DNA from: Lachnospiraceae bacterium
GTDB lineage: Bacteria > Bacillota > Clostridia > Lachnospirales > Lachnospiraceae
Assembly (NCBI GenBank): GCA_017622845.1
Contig: JAGAQJ010000069.1
Span: 38,848-102,847, forward strand
Length of the DNA: 64,000 nt
Direction of reading: 5' to 3'
The notes under the pieces were generated by a model. The model was not told the DNA's origin. It saw nothing but the letters and a program-made list of their open reading frames with translations, and did not search any database. Of this stretch, positions 24,969 through 34,125 are shown piece by piece. Both the position numbers and the translations under genes were made by a program. Within the stretch, counting starts at the first letter, position 1. Every line of letters starts with the position of its first letter.

Positions 24969-26195
24969 GTGAAGCAGAACGTGTATACAGTTGCTCAGGT
25001 TAACTCTTATATTAAGAACATGTTTACGCAGGATTATATGCTGCGCTCGATTTTTGTGAAAGGAGAGATAAGCAACTGCAAATATCATTCATCTGGTCAT
25101 ATTTATTTTACATTAAAGGACGAAAAAGGAATCATAGCCTGCGTAATGTTTGCCGGCAGCCGCACCGGACTTTCTTTCAGACTGGAAGAAGGGCAGATGG
25201 TAGTGGTTGGCGGTACGATTGACGTATATGAAAGAGATGGAAAATACCAGCTTTATGCCAAACAGATAACGCTTGACGGAGCCGGTCTTTTGTACGAGAA
25301 ATTTGACCGCATGAAGCGTGAGCTGGAAGAAATGGGAATGTTTGCTCCCGAGTATAAGCAGCCTGTTCCCAAATATATCAGGACATTGGGCGTTGTCACG
25401 GCGCCAACGGGCGCGGCAGTGCGCGATATCATTAATATTGCGACAAGGAGAAATCCGTATATACAGATTATTTTATATCCTGCAATTGTGCAGGGAGATC
25501 AGGCGGCAGAGAGCATAGTGAACGGTATTCATGCCTTGGAGCAGCTTGGCGTTGATGTGATGATTGTCGGGCGCGGCGGCGGCTCTATCGAAGATTTGTG
25601 GGCATTTAATGAGGAAGCAGTGGCACAGGCGGTGTTTGACTGCAGTGTGCCGGTTATATCGGCGGTAGGACATGAGACGGATACGACAATTATTGATTTT
25701 GTGGCAGATTTGAGGGCACCGACACCCTCCGCGGCAGCAGAGCTTGCAGTATATGATTTTGAACAATTTATGGAGAAGCTTGCAATCTACAGCTCGACGT
25801 TAGAGCATGGACTGCAGGTACAGCTTCAGAGACAGAAAAACAGGCTTGAGAATCTGAAGCTAAAGGTAAAATATCTAAGTCCCGCAAATCAGATACAGCA
25901 AAAACGTACTTATTGTATGGATTTGGAGGGAAGAATCACTAATCTTATGAATAATGCTCTGACGCAGCAAAAGCATAAAATGGCGCTGTATGCGGAGAAG
26001 CTAAAGGGTTTGTCTCCGCTTGAAAAGCTCAGCCAGGGCTATGCCTATGTGGAGGATGGGGACCACAAGGTCATCAATGATGTGAACCGCGTAAAGACAG
26101 ATGATTTGGTGATGATTTACGTGAAAAACGGCACGATACAGGCAAGAGCCGAGAAGGTCAGGGAGGTTAAGTATGGCGAAGGAGCTGACACTTGA
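24969..26195 (+). CDS. xseA: Exodeoxyribonuclease VII large subunit
   Basis: A 408-residue XseA. It has an N-terminal OB-fold (VYTVAQVNSYIKNMF, FVKGEISNCKYHSSGHIYFTLKD), then the catalytic domain with LGVVTAPTGAAVRDI, VGRGGGSIEDLWAFNEEAVA and SAVGHETDTTIIDFVADLRAPTPSAAAEL, and a C-terminal coiled-coil region for XseB binding (about 260-350). Exonuclease VII degrades single-stranded DNA. The start is GTG 24969, eight bases after GGAGG. The stop overlaps the xseB start by 23 bases. Length is slightly short of Bacillus (448) but all motifs are present. Confidence 0.95.
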   Translation: MKQNVYTVAQVNSYIKNMFTQDYMLRSIFVKGEISNCKYHSSGHIYFTLKDEKGIIACVMFAGSRTGLSFRLEEGQMVVVGGTIDVYERDGKYQLYAKQITLDGAGLLYEKFDRMKRELEEMGMFAPEYKQPVPKYIRTLGVVTAPTGAAVRDIINIATRRNPYIQIILYPAIVQGDQAAESIVNGIHALEQLGVDVMIVGRGGGSIEDLWAFNEEAVAQAVFDCSVPVISAVGHETDTTIIDFVADLRAPTPSAAAELAVYDFEQFMEKLAIYSSTLEHGLQVQLQRQKNRLENLKLKVKYLSPANQIQQKRTYCMDLEGRITNLMNNALTQQKHKMALYAEKLKGLSPLEKLSQGYAYVEDGDHKVINDVNRVKTDDLVMIYVKNGTIQARAEKVREVKYGEGADT

Positions 26196-26379
26196 GCAGA
26201 CATTTGAGAGGCTCGAGGATACGATAGGAAAGCTGGAGCAGGAGGATATTTCGTTAGAGGAATCCTTTAAACTGTATAAAGAGGGCATGAAACTTATCAA
26301 ATCCTGCAATGACAGGATTGACAAGGTGGAGAAGGAAGTCCTCAAATTAAATGGGGATGGTGAACTGGATGAGTTTTGA
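26173..26379 (+). CDS. xseB: Exodeoxyribonuclease VII small subunit
   Basis: A 68-residue XseB that binds the large subunit in multiple copies. The sequence LTLEQTFERLEDTIGKLEQEDISLEESFKLYKEGMKLIKSC is the two-helix family signature. Length is normal. ATG 26173 lies within the end of xseA with AGGGAGG upstream, so translation is coupled. The last 11 bases overlap the ispA start. Confidence 0.95.
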   Translation: MAKELTLEQTFERLEDTIGKLEQEDISLEESFKLYKEGMKLIKSCNDRIDKVEKEVLKLNGDGELDEF

Positions 26380-27274
26380 ACAGGTATTGAATGATAAAGT
26401 AAAAGAGACAGAGAACGTGATTGGCGCATACCTTCCCAAGGAGCAGGGATGGGCAAAAACAGTTATGGAAGCGATGAACTACAGTGTCAATGCAGGCGGT
26501 AAACGGCTTCGCCCTATGCTGATGGCGGAAACTTACAAGCTTTTCGGCGGCAGGGAGAAGGTCATCGAACCATTTATGGCAGCAATTGAAATGATACATA
26601 CCTATTCTCTTGTGCATGACGATTTACCGGCAATGGATAATGACGAATACCGCAGAGGCAGAAAAACGACATGGGTAGTGTACGGCGACGCCATGGCAGT
26701 GCTTGCAGGAGACGGTCTTTTGAATTTTGCGTTTGAGACGGCGCTAAAGTCCTTTGAAATGCCTGCCTGTGATGCTGCAAGAAAGGCGAGAGCGCTTTCC
26801 ATACTCGCAAACAAGGCAGGAATATATGGTATGATAGGCGGTCAGACTGCTGACATTGAGGCGGAAAATCTCGGCAGTCAGGTAACGCAGGAGCACCTGC
26901 TTTTTATCCACGAGCATAAGACAGCAGCGCTTATCCAGGCAGCCATGATGGTCGGAGCAGTGCTTGCAGGTGCGGACGATGCGCAGGTAGAGCTGGTAGA
27001 AAAGGCAGCTTATGAGATTGGCATTGCATTTCAGATACAGGACGATATCCTTGATGTGACAAGCACGCTTGAGACGCTTGGAAAGCCCGTCGGAAGCGAT
27101 GCCAAAAATAATAAGACAACCTATGTGACGCTGCGCGGACTGGAAGAAGCCATGCAGGAACAGAAGGATATGTCGAATCATGCGGTAGCGCTTTTAAAAT
27201 CCTTGGAGGAGAAGGGCTTTCAAAATTCTTTCTTGATAGAACTGATAGAAAGTCTTATCACGCGCATCAGGTAG
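26369..27274 (+). CDS. ispA: Farnesyl/geranyl diphosphate synthase family polyprenyl synthetase
   Basis: A 301-residue all-helical prenyltransferase. The first Asp-rich motif is in HDDLPAMDNDEYRRGR (about 85-100) and the second in FQIQDDILDVTSTLE (about 225-240). GGKRLRPMLMAETY and KTAALIQAAMMVGAVLAG are further family motifs. It elongates DMAPP with IPP to C15 or similar chains for undecaprenyl and quinone precursors. Chain length cannot be read with certainty from sequence. ATG 26369 (MSFEQVLND) is preferred over ATG 26351, which lacks a binding site. It is 48 bases before dxs, which supplies the same pathway. Confidence 0.93.
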   Translation: MSFEQVLNDKVKETENVIGAYLPKEQGWAKTVMEAMNYSVNAGGKRLRPMLMAETYKLFGGREKVIEPFMAAIEMIHTYSLVHDDLPAMDNDEYRRGRKTTWVVYGDAMAVLAGDGLLNFAFETALKSFEMPACDAARKARALSILANKAGIYGMIGGQTADIEAENLGSQVTQEHLLFIHEHKTAALIQAAMMVGAVLAGADDAQVELVEKAAYEIGIAFQIQDDILDVTSTLETLGKPVGSDAKNNKTTYVTLRGLEEAMQEQKDMSNHAVALLKSLEEKGFQNSFLIELIESLITRIR

Positions 27275-27322
27275 CCTGTATAGGGACGGCTTGCTTTGGA
27301 ACAGGCTGCAAGGAGGTTTCTT

Positions 27323-29179
27323 ATGATATTAGAGACGATAGAAAAAGAAAATGATATAAAAAATGTAGCGCCGGAGAATTGGAATCTGCTGGCTGAGGAG
27401 ATCAGAGAATTTCTGATTAACAAAATCAGTGTGACAGGAGGACATCTCGGCTCTAACCTGGGTGCGGTGGAGCTTACGATGGCGCTGCATCTGAGCCTGA
27501 ACCTGCCGCAGGATAAGATTGTATGGGATGTGGGACATCAGTCATACACACATAAGCTGTTGACCGGCAGGAGAGCCGGCTTTGAAAATCTGCGAAAATA
27601 TGGCGGAATGAGCGGATTTCCCAAGAGAAAGGAGAGCAATTGCGACTGTTTTGATACAGGACACAGCTCGACCTCCATATCGGCAGGACTGGGCCTGGTA
27701 AAAGCAAGAGACCTTAGAAACGAGGACCACACGATTGTCTCTGTAATCGGGGACGGCTCCCTCACAGGCGGAATGGCATACGAGGCGTTAAATAATGCTG
27801 CGCGTATCAAGAGGAATTTTATTATTGTATTAAATGACAATAATATGTCCATCTCGGAAAATGTAGGCGGAATGTCAAAGTACCTGAATAATATCAGGAC
27901 AGCGGACAAGTATCTTGACATGAAAGAGGGAATCTATAACTCCCTGATGGAATCAAAGCTTGGAGAACCGATTGTCTCAAGCATCAGAAAGGCGAAAAGC
28001 TCGGTAAAGCAGCTTGTAATTCCGGGAATGTTCTTTGAGGACATGGGGATTACTTATCTGGGACCTGTAGACGGCCACAATATCAATGCCATGCTCAAGG
28101 TATTTCGGGAGGCAAAGCGCTGCAAGTCGGCAGTGCTTGTACATGTTATCACACAAAAGGGAAAGGGATTTGCACCTGCCGAGAAGCACCCTGCAAGATT
28201 CCATGGTGCGGAGCCGTTTGACGTTAAGACAGGACTTCCGCTCATACCCAAGACAAAATCCAATTACACGGATGTATTTTCTACGGTTATGTGTAAGCTG
28301 GGGGACCGGTATGATGACATCGTGGCAATTACGGCAGCAATGCCTGACGGCACCGGCTTGAAACGGTTTAAGAATATGTATCCGGAGCGTTTCTTTGATG
28401 TCGGCATTGCTGAGGAGCATGCAGTAACCTTTGCAGCGGGCCTGGCAGCAGGCGGCATGCGTCCGGTGGTGGCGATTTATTCCTCCTTTTTGCAGAGAGC
28501 TTATGACCAGATACTGCATGATGTCTGTATACAGAATCTTCCCGTGGTATTTGCCATCGACAGGGCAGGACTGGTCGGAAGTGACGGCGAGACGCATCAG
28601 GGAATCTTTGACCTGTCTTATCTGTCCTCAATACCGAATATGCATATTATGGCGCCGAAGAATAAGTGGGAGCTGTCAGATATGATGAAATTTGCCATAG
28701 ATTTTCATGGTCCGATAGCGATTCGCTATCCAAGGGGCGAGGCTTATGACGGGCTTCGGGAGTACCGTGCGCCGATAAGCTTTGGAGAGGCAGAATGGAT
28801 ATATCAGGAGAAGACGATTGCGCTTGTGGCAGTGGGAAGCATGGTGAAGACAGCGCTCACTGTTCGGGAGGAATTGATTCAAAAGGGCTTTGCATGCAGC
28901 GTGATTAATGCCCGGTTTGTGAAACCTATTGATACACAGATACTTGACGAGGCGGCAAAAACGCACAGACTTATCGTGACAATGGAAGAAAATGTCGCAA
29001 GCGGAGGTTTTGGAGAGAAGGTAAGAGATTATCTTGACCGGCATTGTCCCGATGTAAAGCTGCTGAATATCCATATACCGGATGAGTATGTGGAGCATGG
29101 AAATGTAGATATCCTGCGCCGCGAGGTAGGCATTGATGCCGGGACAATCGGACAGAAGGTACTGGCGCTTATGCGATAA
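27323..29179 (+). CDS. dxs: 1-Deoxy-D-xylulose-5-phosphate synthase
   Basis: A 618-residue thiamine-diphosphate enzyme that makes DXP from pyruvate and glyceraldehyde-3-phosphate, the first step of the MEP isoprenoid route. DVGHQSYTHKLLTGR, the TPP motif GDGSLTGGMAYEALNNA with the downstream NDNNMSIS, the central transketolase domain (EEHAVTFAAGLA, FLQRAYDQILHDV, RAGLVGSDGETHQG) and the C-terminal domain (TMEENVASGGFGEKV) are all in order. ATG 27323 has AAGGAGG seven bases upstream. An earlier in-frame TTG at 27296 is ignored. It is in the conserved ispA-dxs-tlyA order. Confidence 0.96.
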   Translation: MILETIEKENDIKNVAPENWNLLAEEIREFLINKISVTGGHLGSNLGAVELTMALHLSLNLPQDKIVWDVGHQSYTHKLLTGRRAGFENLRKYGGMSGFPKRKESNCDCFDTGHSSTSISAGLGLVKARDLRNEDHTIVSVIGDGSLTGGMAYEALNNAARIKRNFIIVLNDNNMSISENVGGMSKYLNNIRTADKYLDMKEGIYNSLMESKLGEPIVSSIRKAKSSVKQLVIPGMFFEDMGITYLGPVDGHNINAMLKVFREAKRCKSAVLVHVITQKGKGFAPAEKHPARFHGAEPFDVKTGLPLIPKTKSNYTDVFSTVMCKLGDRYDDIVAITAAMPDGTGLKRFKNMYPERFFDVGIAEEHAVTFAAGLAAGGMRPVVAIYSSFLQRAYDQILHDVCIQNLPVVFAIDRAGLVGSDGETHQGIFDLSYLSSIPNMHIMAPKNKWELSDMMKFAIDFHGPIAIRYPRGEAYDGLREYRAPISFGEAEWIYQEKTIALVAVGSMVKTALTVREELIQKGFACSVINARFVKPIDTQILDEAAKTHRLIVTMEENVASGGFGEKVRDYLDRHCPDVKLLNIHIPDEYVEHGNVDILRREVGIDAGTIGQKVLALMR

Positions 29180-29237
29180 CAATAGAAAGGGCTGCAGCTG
29201 TAAGAAAGGCAAAATGCTGCAATAGGTTCAGCGGAAT

Positions 29238-30068
29238 ATGAAGGAACGCTTAGATGTACTGTTAGTAAAACAAGGACTTGCCGAGTCGCGGGAGAAGGCA
29301 AAAGCAGTGATTATGGCAGGCAGTGTGTATGTCAATGACCAGAAGGAGGATAAGGCAGGAGCCATGTTTGATGAGACAAAGGTGCTGCTGGAGGTCAGGG
29401 GAAATACGCTCAAATATGTGAGCCGCGGAGGTTTAAAGCTGGAGAAGGCAGTGGACGAGTTCGGTGTGGAGCTTGACGGCAAGGTGTGTATGGATATCGG
29501 CGCATCAACAGGAGGATTCACGGACTGCATGCTGCAGAACGGAGCTGCAAAGGTATATTCGGTAGATGCGGGACATGGGCAGCTTGCATGGAAGCTTAGG
29601 AATGATGAGCGTGTTGTCTGCATGGAAAAGACGAATTTCAGATATATGGTTCGTGAGGATATTGCAGATGACCTTGATTTTGCGTCTGTTGACGTATCGT
29701 TTATCTCGCTTGATAAGATTCTCGGACCTGCTTACAATTTGTTAAAGCCAAACGCGCAGATGGTATGCCTGATTAAGCCGCAGTTTGAGGCAGGCAGGGA
29801 AAAGGTCGGCAAAAAGGGGGTCGTTCGGGACCCGGCAGTGCACAAAGAAGTGATAGAAAAGGTATTTGCCTTTACGCTTGCAAAAGGATTTCGGATTCTG
29901 CATCTGGCATTTTCTCCCATAAGGGGACCGGAAGGAAATATTGAATACTTAATGCATATATATAAATCGGAGCCTGTTTCGGAAGACTTTAATCCAGAGC
30001 TTTTTGTGCAGGAAACTTATAGGGATTTGATTTACGAAACAGTGGAAAAGGCACATGAAACGCTGTGA
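29238..30068 (+). CDS. tlyA: TlyA-family rRNA (2'-O-) methyltransferase / hemolysin-like protein
   Basis: A 276-residue protein with an N-terminal S4 RNA-binding domain (RLDVLLVKQGLAESREKAKAVIMAGSVYV, about 3-31) and a C-terminal FtsJ-type SAM methyltransferase (DIGASTGGFTDCMLQNGA at about 87-104, then VDAGHGQLAWKLR and DVSFISLDKIL). Mycobacterial TlyA methylates 16S and 23S rRNA. The Firmicutes YqxC branch is less studied, so the substrate is inferred. It follows dxs by 58 bases and precedes nadK by 33, as is common in Clostridia. Confidence 0.9.
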   Translation: MKERLDVLLVKQGLAESREKAKAVIMAGSVYVNDQKEDKAGAMFDETKVLLEVRGNTLKYVSRGGLKLEKAVDEFGVELDGKVCMDIGASTGGFTDCMLQNGAAKVYSVDAGHGQLAWKLRNDERVVCMEKTNFRYMVREDIADDLDFASVDVSFISLDKILGPAYNLLKPNAQMVCLIKPQFEAGREKVGKKGVVRDPAVHKEVIEKVFAFTLAKGFRILHLAFSPIRGPEGNIEYLMHIYKSEPVSEDFNPELFVQETYRDLIYETVEKAHETL

Positions 30069-30101
30069 AAGGCAAGAGATACTACGTATACAGGAGCATC
30101 A

Positions 30102-30914
30102 ATGAGAAATTTTTATATTTATACAAATCATACAAAGGACGGAAACGGAGAGACCACGCGGTATATACGCGATTATCTGAACCGGAGGGGCTGTATATGC
30201 AGTGAGCAGGTCAATGACAAGGTAGAAGGAATCATTGTGCTTGGCGGTGACGGCACGATGCTCAGGGCAGCGAGAGAATATGTATCCTGTCATATACCAA
30301 TGATTGGAGTAAATCTCGGGACGCTCGGATATCTTGCAGAGGTTGAAAAAGAAGATATCGAGCCGGCTCTTGACAGTCTGATTGCCGATCAATATGATAT
30401 TGAGACACGTATGATGCTGAGCGGCATCCCTGTGATTGCAGGTGTGAGCACAAGTCCGCAGACAGCGTTAAATGATATTGTCATCAATCGAAAGGGCGCA
30501 CTGCATGTCATCAATTTTAATATTTATGTCAACGGACGATTGTTAAGCACATACAGTGCAGACGGTATGATTATATCAACGCCGACAGGCTCTACTGCCT
30601 ACAACCTTTCCGCGGGAGGACCGATTGTCGAGCCGCGTGCAAGGCTGATTATGATGACGCCAGTCTGTTCTCATACGCTGGTGAACAACAGAACCATCAT
30701 TCTTGCAGAGGACGACGTGATTGACATAGAGATTGGCGCATATAAGCAGGGTGAGGAGCAGGAGGTGGATGCAAGCTTTGACGGAAGATGTCCCGTCAGC
30801 CTCAATGAGGGGGATAAGATTCGTATTATTCGCTCTGATAAAGTTACTAAAATTATGAAATTGAGCGAGGTAAGCTTTTTGGATACTTTACATAAAAAGA
30901 TGAGTTTTTTATAG
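30102..30914 (+). CDS. nadK: NAD kinase
   Basis: A 270-residue ATP-NAD kinase that makes NADP. Family motifs: IVLGGDGTMLRAAR (about 45-58; GGDGT is the ATP site), GVNLGTLGYLAEVE, and TPTGSTAYNLSAGGPIV (about 165-181) in the C-terminal domain. The N-terminal Rossmann-like part is short, as usual for Firmicutes. ATG 30102 has CAGGAGCATCA upstream. In Bacillus the equivalent position between tlyA and argR has no nadK; in Clostridia this insertion is customary. Confidence 0.95.
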   Translation: MRNFYIYTNHTKDGNGETTRYIRDYLNRRGCICSEQVNDKVEGIIVLGGDGTMLRAAREYVSCHIPMIGVNLGTLGYLAEVEKEDIEPALDSLIADQYDIETRMMLSGIPVIAGVSTSPQTALNDIVINRKGALHVINFNIYVNGRLLSTYSADGMIISTPTGSTAYNLSAGGPIVEPRARLIMMTPVCSHTLVNNRTIILAEDDVIDIEIGAYKQGEEQEVDASFDGRCPVSLNEGDKIRIIRSDKVTKIMKLSEVSFLDTLHKKMSFL

Positions 30915-30944
30915 GGCTTCAGGAATGTGAAAGGCATGGCGCAG

Positions 30945-31397
30945 ATGAAAAGAGAGAGACATGAGGTAGTAGTAGAGCTGATTCATAAATATGATATTGA
31001 AACACAGGAAGAGCTTGCTGCATATCTTCGTGCAGAGGGCTTTGACGTGACACAGGCAACTGTATCAAGGGATATCAGAGAACTGAATTTGTCCAAAATT
31101 TCAGCAGGAAACGGCAGGCAGAAATACATTATACTCCAAAATGAGGATACCAGGCTTGGCGACAAGTATATACGTGTCTTGCGGGACGGCTTCGTATCAA
31201 TGAGCATGGCTCAGAATATATTGGTAGTCAAGACCGTGCAGGGAATGGCGATGGCGGTCGCGGCAGCAATTGATGCCATGAAGTTTCCGGAAATTGTAGG
31301 ATGCATTGCGGGAGATGACACGATTTTTGCTGCTGTAAAGTCGGTTGAGGACACAAAAATCGTGATGGAAAAGCTTGATAAGATTATAAAGGGTTAG
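30945..31397 (+). CDS. argR: Arginine repressor ArgR/AhrC
   Basis: A 150-residue ArgR. The N-terminal winged helix has KRERHEVVVELIHKYDIETQEELAAYL and the recognition region DVTQATVSRDIRELNLSKI. The C-terminal oligomerisation and arginine-binding domain holds NILVVKTVQGMAMAVAAAIDAMKFPEIVGCIAGDDTIF with the conserved GDD-type Asp pair. It represses arginine biosynthesis and may activate catabolism when bound to arginine. Three starts are possible (GTG 30927, ATG 30936, ATG 30945). The last is chosen because it gives the family-typical start and length. The gene lies between nadK and recN, as expected. Confidence 0.93.
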   Translation: MKRERHEVVVELIHKYDIETQEELAAYLRAEGFDVTQATVSRDIRELNLSKISAGNGRQKYIILQNEDTRLGDKYIRVLRDGFVSMSMAQNILVVKTVQGMAMAVAAAIDAMKFPEIVGCIAGDDTIFAAVKSVEDTKIVMEKLDKIIKG

Positions 31398-31474
31398 GAC
31401 TGAACTGACAGCAATGGACAAGCTGATGCAATGCAAAGCTTGATAGATGATAAAGGGTTAGGTATAAATACAAT

Positions 31475-33157
31475 ATGTTAGTGAGCTTACATGTAAAAAA
31501 TCTGGCTTTGATCGAAGAGACAGAGGTAAATTTAAGTGAAGGACTCAATATCCTTAGCGGAGAAACAGGAGCCGGAAAATCTATTATTATCGGCTCGATT
31601 AATCTTGCCCTTGGGGCAAGAGCTGACAAGGATATGATCAGGACAGGTGCAGATTACGCGCTTGTAGAGCTGGTTTTTCAGGTGACAGATGATGAGATGC
31701 TGCAGGAAATCAAGGCACTTGATATTCCTGTTGAGGAGGATGGCGTTATCATTATCCAGAGAAAAATACAGCCGAACAGAAATCTGTTTAAAATATGCGG
31801 AGAGACTGTAGCAGCAAAGCAGGTCAAGGCGCTTTCGGAGCTTTTGATAGATATTCACGGACAGCATGAGCACCAGTCGCTTCTCTATAAGAAAAACCAT
31901 ATGGAGATTCTTGATTCCTTTGCAGGAGAGGAGCTTGCGGCAATTAAGGATAAGCTTAGAGAAAAATACCGCGAATATGCACTTCTGGGAAAAGAGCTTG
32001 CTGAGCTTAATGTTGATGATGAGACAAAGGTGCGTGAGCTGTCGCTTGCCGAGTTTGAGTACAAGGAAATTGAAGATGCAGGACTAACAGAAGGTGAGGA
32101 CGATGAGCTTGAGGGCAGCTATCGCAGAATGGCAAACAGCAGACAGATTGTCGAGGCGGCGGCAAGAGCATATCAGCTTACCGGAAATAGTGACAGTCCG
32201 GCATCAGATGCAGTCGGTCATGCAGTGAGAGATTTGCGGAGCGTTGAGGTCTATGATGACAAGGCGCGTGAGCTTGCTGATGAGCTTGAGAATATTGATG
32301 CACTGTTAAATGATTTTAACCGCAGCATTGCTGAATACTTGTCAGACATGGAGTTTGATGAGGAGCTGTTTGCGCAGACACAGGAGCGGCTCAATGTGTT
32401 AAACCGTTTAAAGCTCAAATACGGCGGCAGCATACAGGCAGCTTTAACGTATCAGAGTGCGCTTGCGGAAAAGATTGAGAAGCTGAATAATGCGGACGCT
32501 TACAAGGCACAGCTTGAGGAAAGGCTTGCACATGCAGAGAAGGAGCTGGAGGCACTCTGCCGGAAAGCGTCAAAAGTGCGCTCCAAGGAGGCAGTGAAGC
32601 TTGCAAAGGATATGGTGGCAGCGCTTACGGACCTCAATTTCCTGGATGTGAAGTTTGAGATACAGGTGTGCAGGAAAGAAGAAATGACTGCAAACGGCTT
32701 TGATGATGTGGAGTTTGTGATTTCAACCAACCCCGGGGAACCGTTAAAGAGCCTTGGAAATGTGGCAAGCGGCGGCGAACTGTCACGCATTATGCTGGCA
32801 ATCAAGACGGTGCTTGCATCAAGAGACAGGATTCCTACCATGATTTTTGATGAGATTGATACCGGCATCAGCGGAAAGACTGCATGGAAGGTTTCGGAAA
32901 AGCTTGGTGCGCTGTCAAGGAGCCACCAGATCATCTGCATCACACATTTACCACAGATTGCTGCTATGGCGGACAGCCATTACAAGATTTCCAAGCAGGC
33001 AGTGGACAATAAGACAATGACAGATATCACACGGCTCTCAGAAGCAGAGACAATTGATGAGCTTGCAAGAATGCTTGGAAGTGATGAGATTACGGATACA
33101 GTAAGGGAAAATGCAAAGGAGCTGCTCAAAACAGCAGACGGAAAAAAGAAAAAATAA
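31475..33157 (+). CDS. recN: DNA repair protein RecN
   Basis: A 560-residue SMC-like ATPase for double-strand-break repair. Walker A is in SGETGAGKSIIIGSINLALG (about 28-47). A long coiled-coil region (about 150-370) joins the two halves. The ABC signature lies in ASGGELSRIMLAIK (about 430-443) and Walker B in TMIFDEIDTGISGK (about 455-468). The start at ATG 31475 lies 77 bases after argR with a weak GGGTTAGG site. In Bacillus and many Clostridia spoIVB and spo0A follow directly. Here an unrelated block of about 6.8 kb lies between recN and spoIVB. Confidence 0.96.
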   Translation: MLVSLHVKNLALIEETEVNLSEGLNILSGETGAGKSIIIGSINLALGARADKDMIRTGADYALVELVFQVTDDEMLQEIKALDIPVEEDGVIIIQRKIQPNRNLFKICGETVAAKQVKALSELLIDIHGQHEHQSLLYKKNHMEILDSFAGEELAAIKDKLREKYREYALLGKELAELNVDDETKVRELSLAEFEYKEIEDAGLTEGEDDELEGSYRRMANSRQIVEAAARAYQLTGNSDSPASDAVGHAVRDLRSVEVYDDKARELADELENIDALLNDFNRSIAEYLSDMEFDEELFAQTQERLNVLNRLKLKYGGSIQAALTYQSALAEKIEKLNNADAYKAQLEERLAHAEKELEALCRKASKVRSKEAVKLAKDMVAALTDLNFLDVKFEIQVCRKEEMTANGFDDVEFVISTNPGEPLKSLGNVASGGELSRIMLAIKTVLASRDRIPTMIFDEIDTGISGKTAWKVSEKLGALSRSHQIICITHLPQIAAMADSHYKISKQAVDNKTMTDITRLSEAETIDELARMLGSDEITDTVRENAKELLKTADGKKKK

Positions 33158-33200
33158 TAGTGAAATCATTCCTGCATAACCGGAAAATTTCAAATAATTG

Positions 33201-33228
33201 TTGCAATTGACTGAAAGTATAGTATACT
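33201..33228 (+). promoter_or_regulatory. Probable promoter of the PocR-domain gene
   Basis: TTGCAA (33201-33206), a 16-base spacer and TATACT (33223-33228), 50 bases before the ATG at 33278. It implies the gene is transcribed apart from recN. Confidence 0.6.
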
Positions 33229-33277
33229 AAAAATGTAGTATTACATATAAAGTGAATTTTCTATTGGGAGAGTGGAT

Positions 33278-34054
33278 ATGGAATTAAAAGATTTTATGGA
33301 TTTAAAAAAGCTGCAGCAGATACAGAACTGCTTTTCAGACGCTACGGGACTTGCAGCGATTACAGTGGACAGAAATGGAAATTACCTTACGGAAGGAAGC
33401 AGTTTTACGGATTTCTGCATGAAGTATACACGCGGCTCCGCTGAGGGAAACAGACGTTGTGTTCGGTGCGACAATGAATGTTCAGGGACATATTTCTGTC
33501 ATGCAGGCTTGATGGATTTTTCGGTTGATATTGTCGTAGACGGGGAGAAGGTCGGTGCCATGATTGGCGGACAAGTCCTTCCGGACCAGCCGGATGAGGA
33601 GGCTTTCAGGAAAACTGCAAATGAGCTTGGCATTGATCCGGAGAAATATATACAGGCATTGGCAAAGGTTCCTGTCAGTTCGGAAAAAAAGATTCGCGCA
33701 GCGGCGTCTTTGCTGGAGATAATCGTCAATCAGCTTGTAAATCTGGAATACTTTAAGTTTAACAATCAGAAAAGACTTGAGGTTGTTAAGGGCGATATTG
33801 AGAAATCAGGAAATCTGATTCAGCAGATTAACGAAAATACAGGTCATCTGAAGGGGATTGCAAAGAAACAGACGATTCTTTCGCTGAATGCCACAATTGA
33901 GGCAGCAAGAAGCGGTGAGGCAGGCGTAGGCTTTGCTGTTGTAGCAAAGAGCATGCAGGATTTGTCGGGGCAGTCGGCAGGAATCTATAATGATATTGAA
34001 AATTCGGTTTCTGAGATTACAGGGCTGATTAAGTCAATGATTTCAGTATTTTAA
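33278..34054 (+). CDS. Cytosolic PocR-domain / methyl-accepting signalling protein
   Basis: A 258-residue soluble protein with no membrane segment. Residues about 5-155 form a PocR ligand-sensing domain: DLKKLQQIQNCFSDATGLAAITVD, the Cys-rich RRCVRCDNECSGTYFC and HAGLMDFSVDI. About 160-258 is a short methyl-accepting chemotaxis signalling hairpin centred on LSLNATIEAARSGEAGVGFAVVAKSMQDLS. The long coiled-coil arms of normal receptors are missing, so it would contact CheA/CheW only through the tip, or act otherwise. PocR domains are known to bind small diols or hydrocarbon-like ligands. The ligand here is unknown. ATG 33278 follows GGGAG by seven bases. It has its own promoter and a terminator shared with the convergent gene. 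Confidence 0.85.
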   Translation: MELKDFMDLKKLQQIQNCFSDATGLAAITVDRNGNYLTEGSSFTDFCMKYTRGSAEGNRRCVRCDNECSGTYFCHAGLMDFSVDIVVDGEKVGAMIGGQVLPDQPDEEAFRKTANELGIDPEKYIQALAKVPVSSEKKIRAAASLLEIIVNQLVNLEYFKFNNQKRLEVVKGDIEKSGNLIQQINENTGHLKGIAKKQTILSLNATIEAARSGEAGVGFAVVAKSMQDLSGQSAGIYNDIENSVSEITGLIKSMISVF

Positions 34055-34060
34055 GATCAT

Positions 34061-34095
34061 AAAAAATGCGGTCGTTTTGAAACGGCCGCATTTTT
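34061..34095. terminator. Bidirectional terminator between convergent genes
   Basis: AAAAATGCGGTCGTTT (34062-34077) pairs with 34080-34095 with one G-T, a TGA loop, A-run on one side and T-run on the other. It can serve both the PocR gene (+) and the secreted protein gene (-). Confidence 0.85.
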
Positions 34096-34125
34096 ATGCA
34101 CAAATGCATGCTTTCTTTACCTGCT

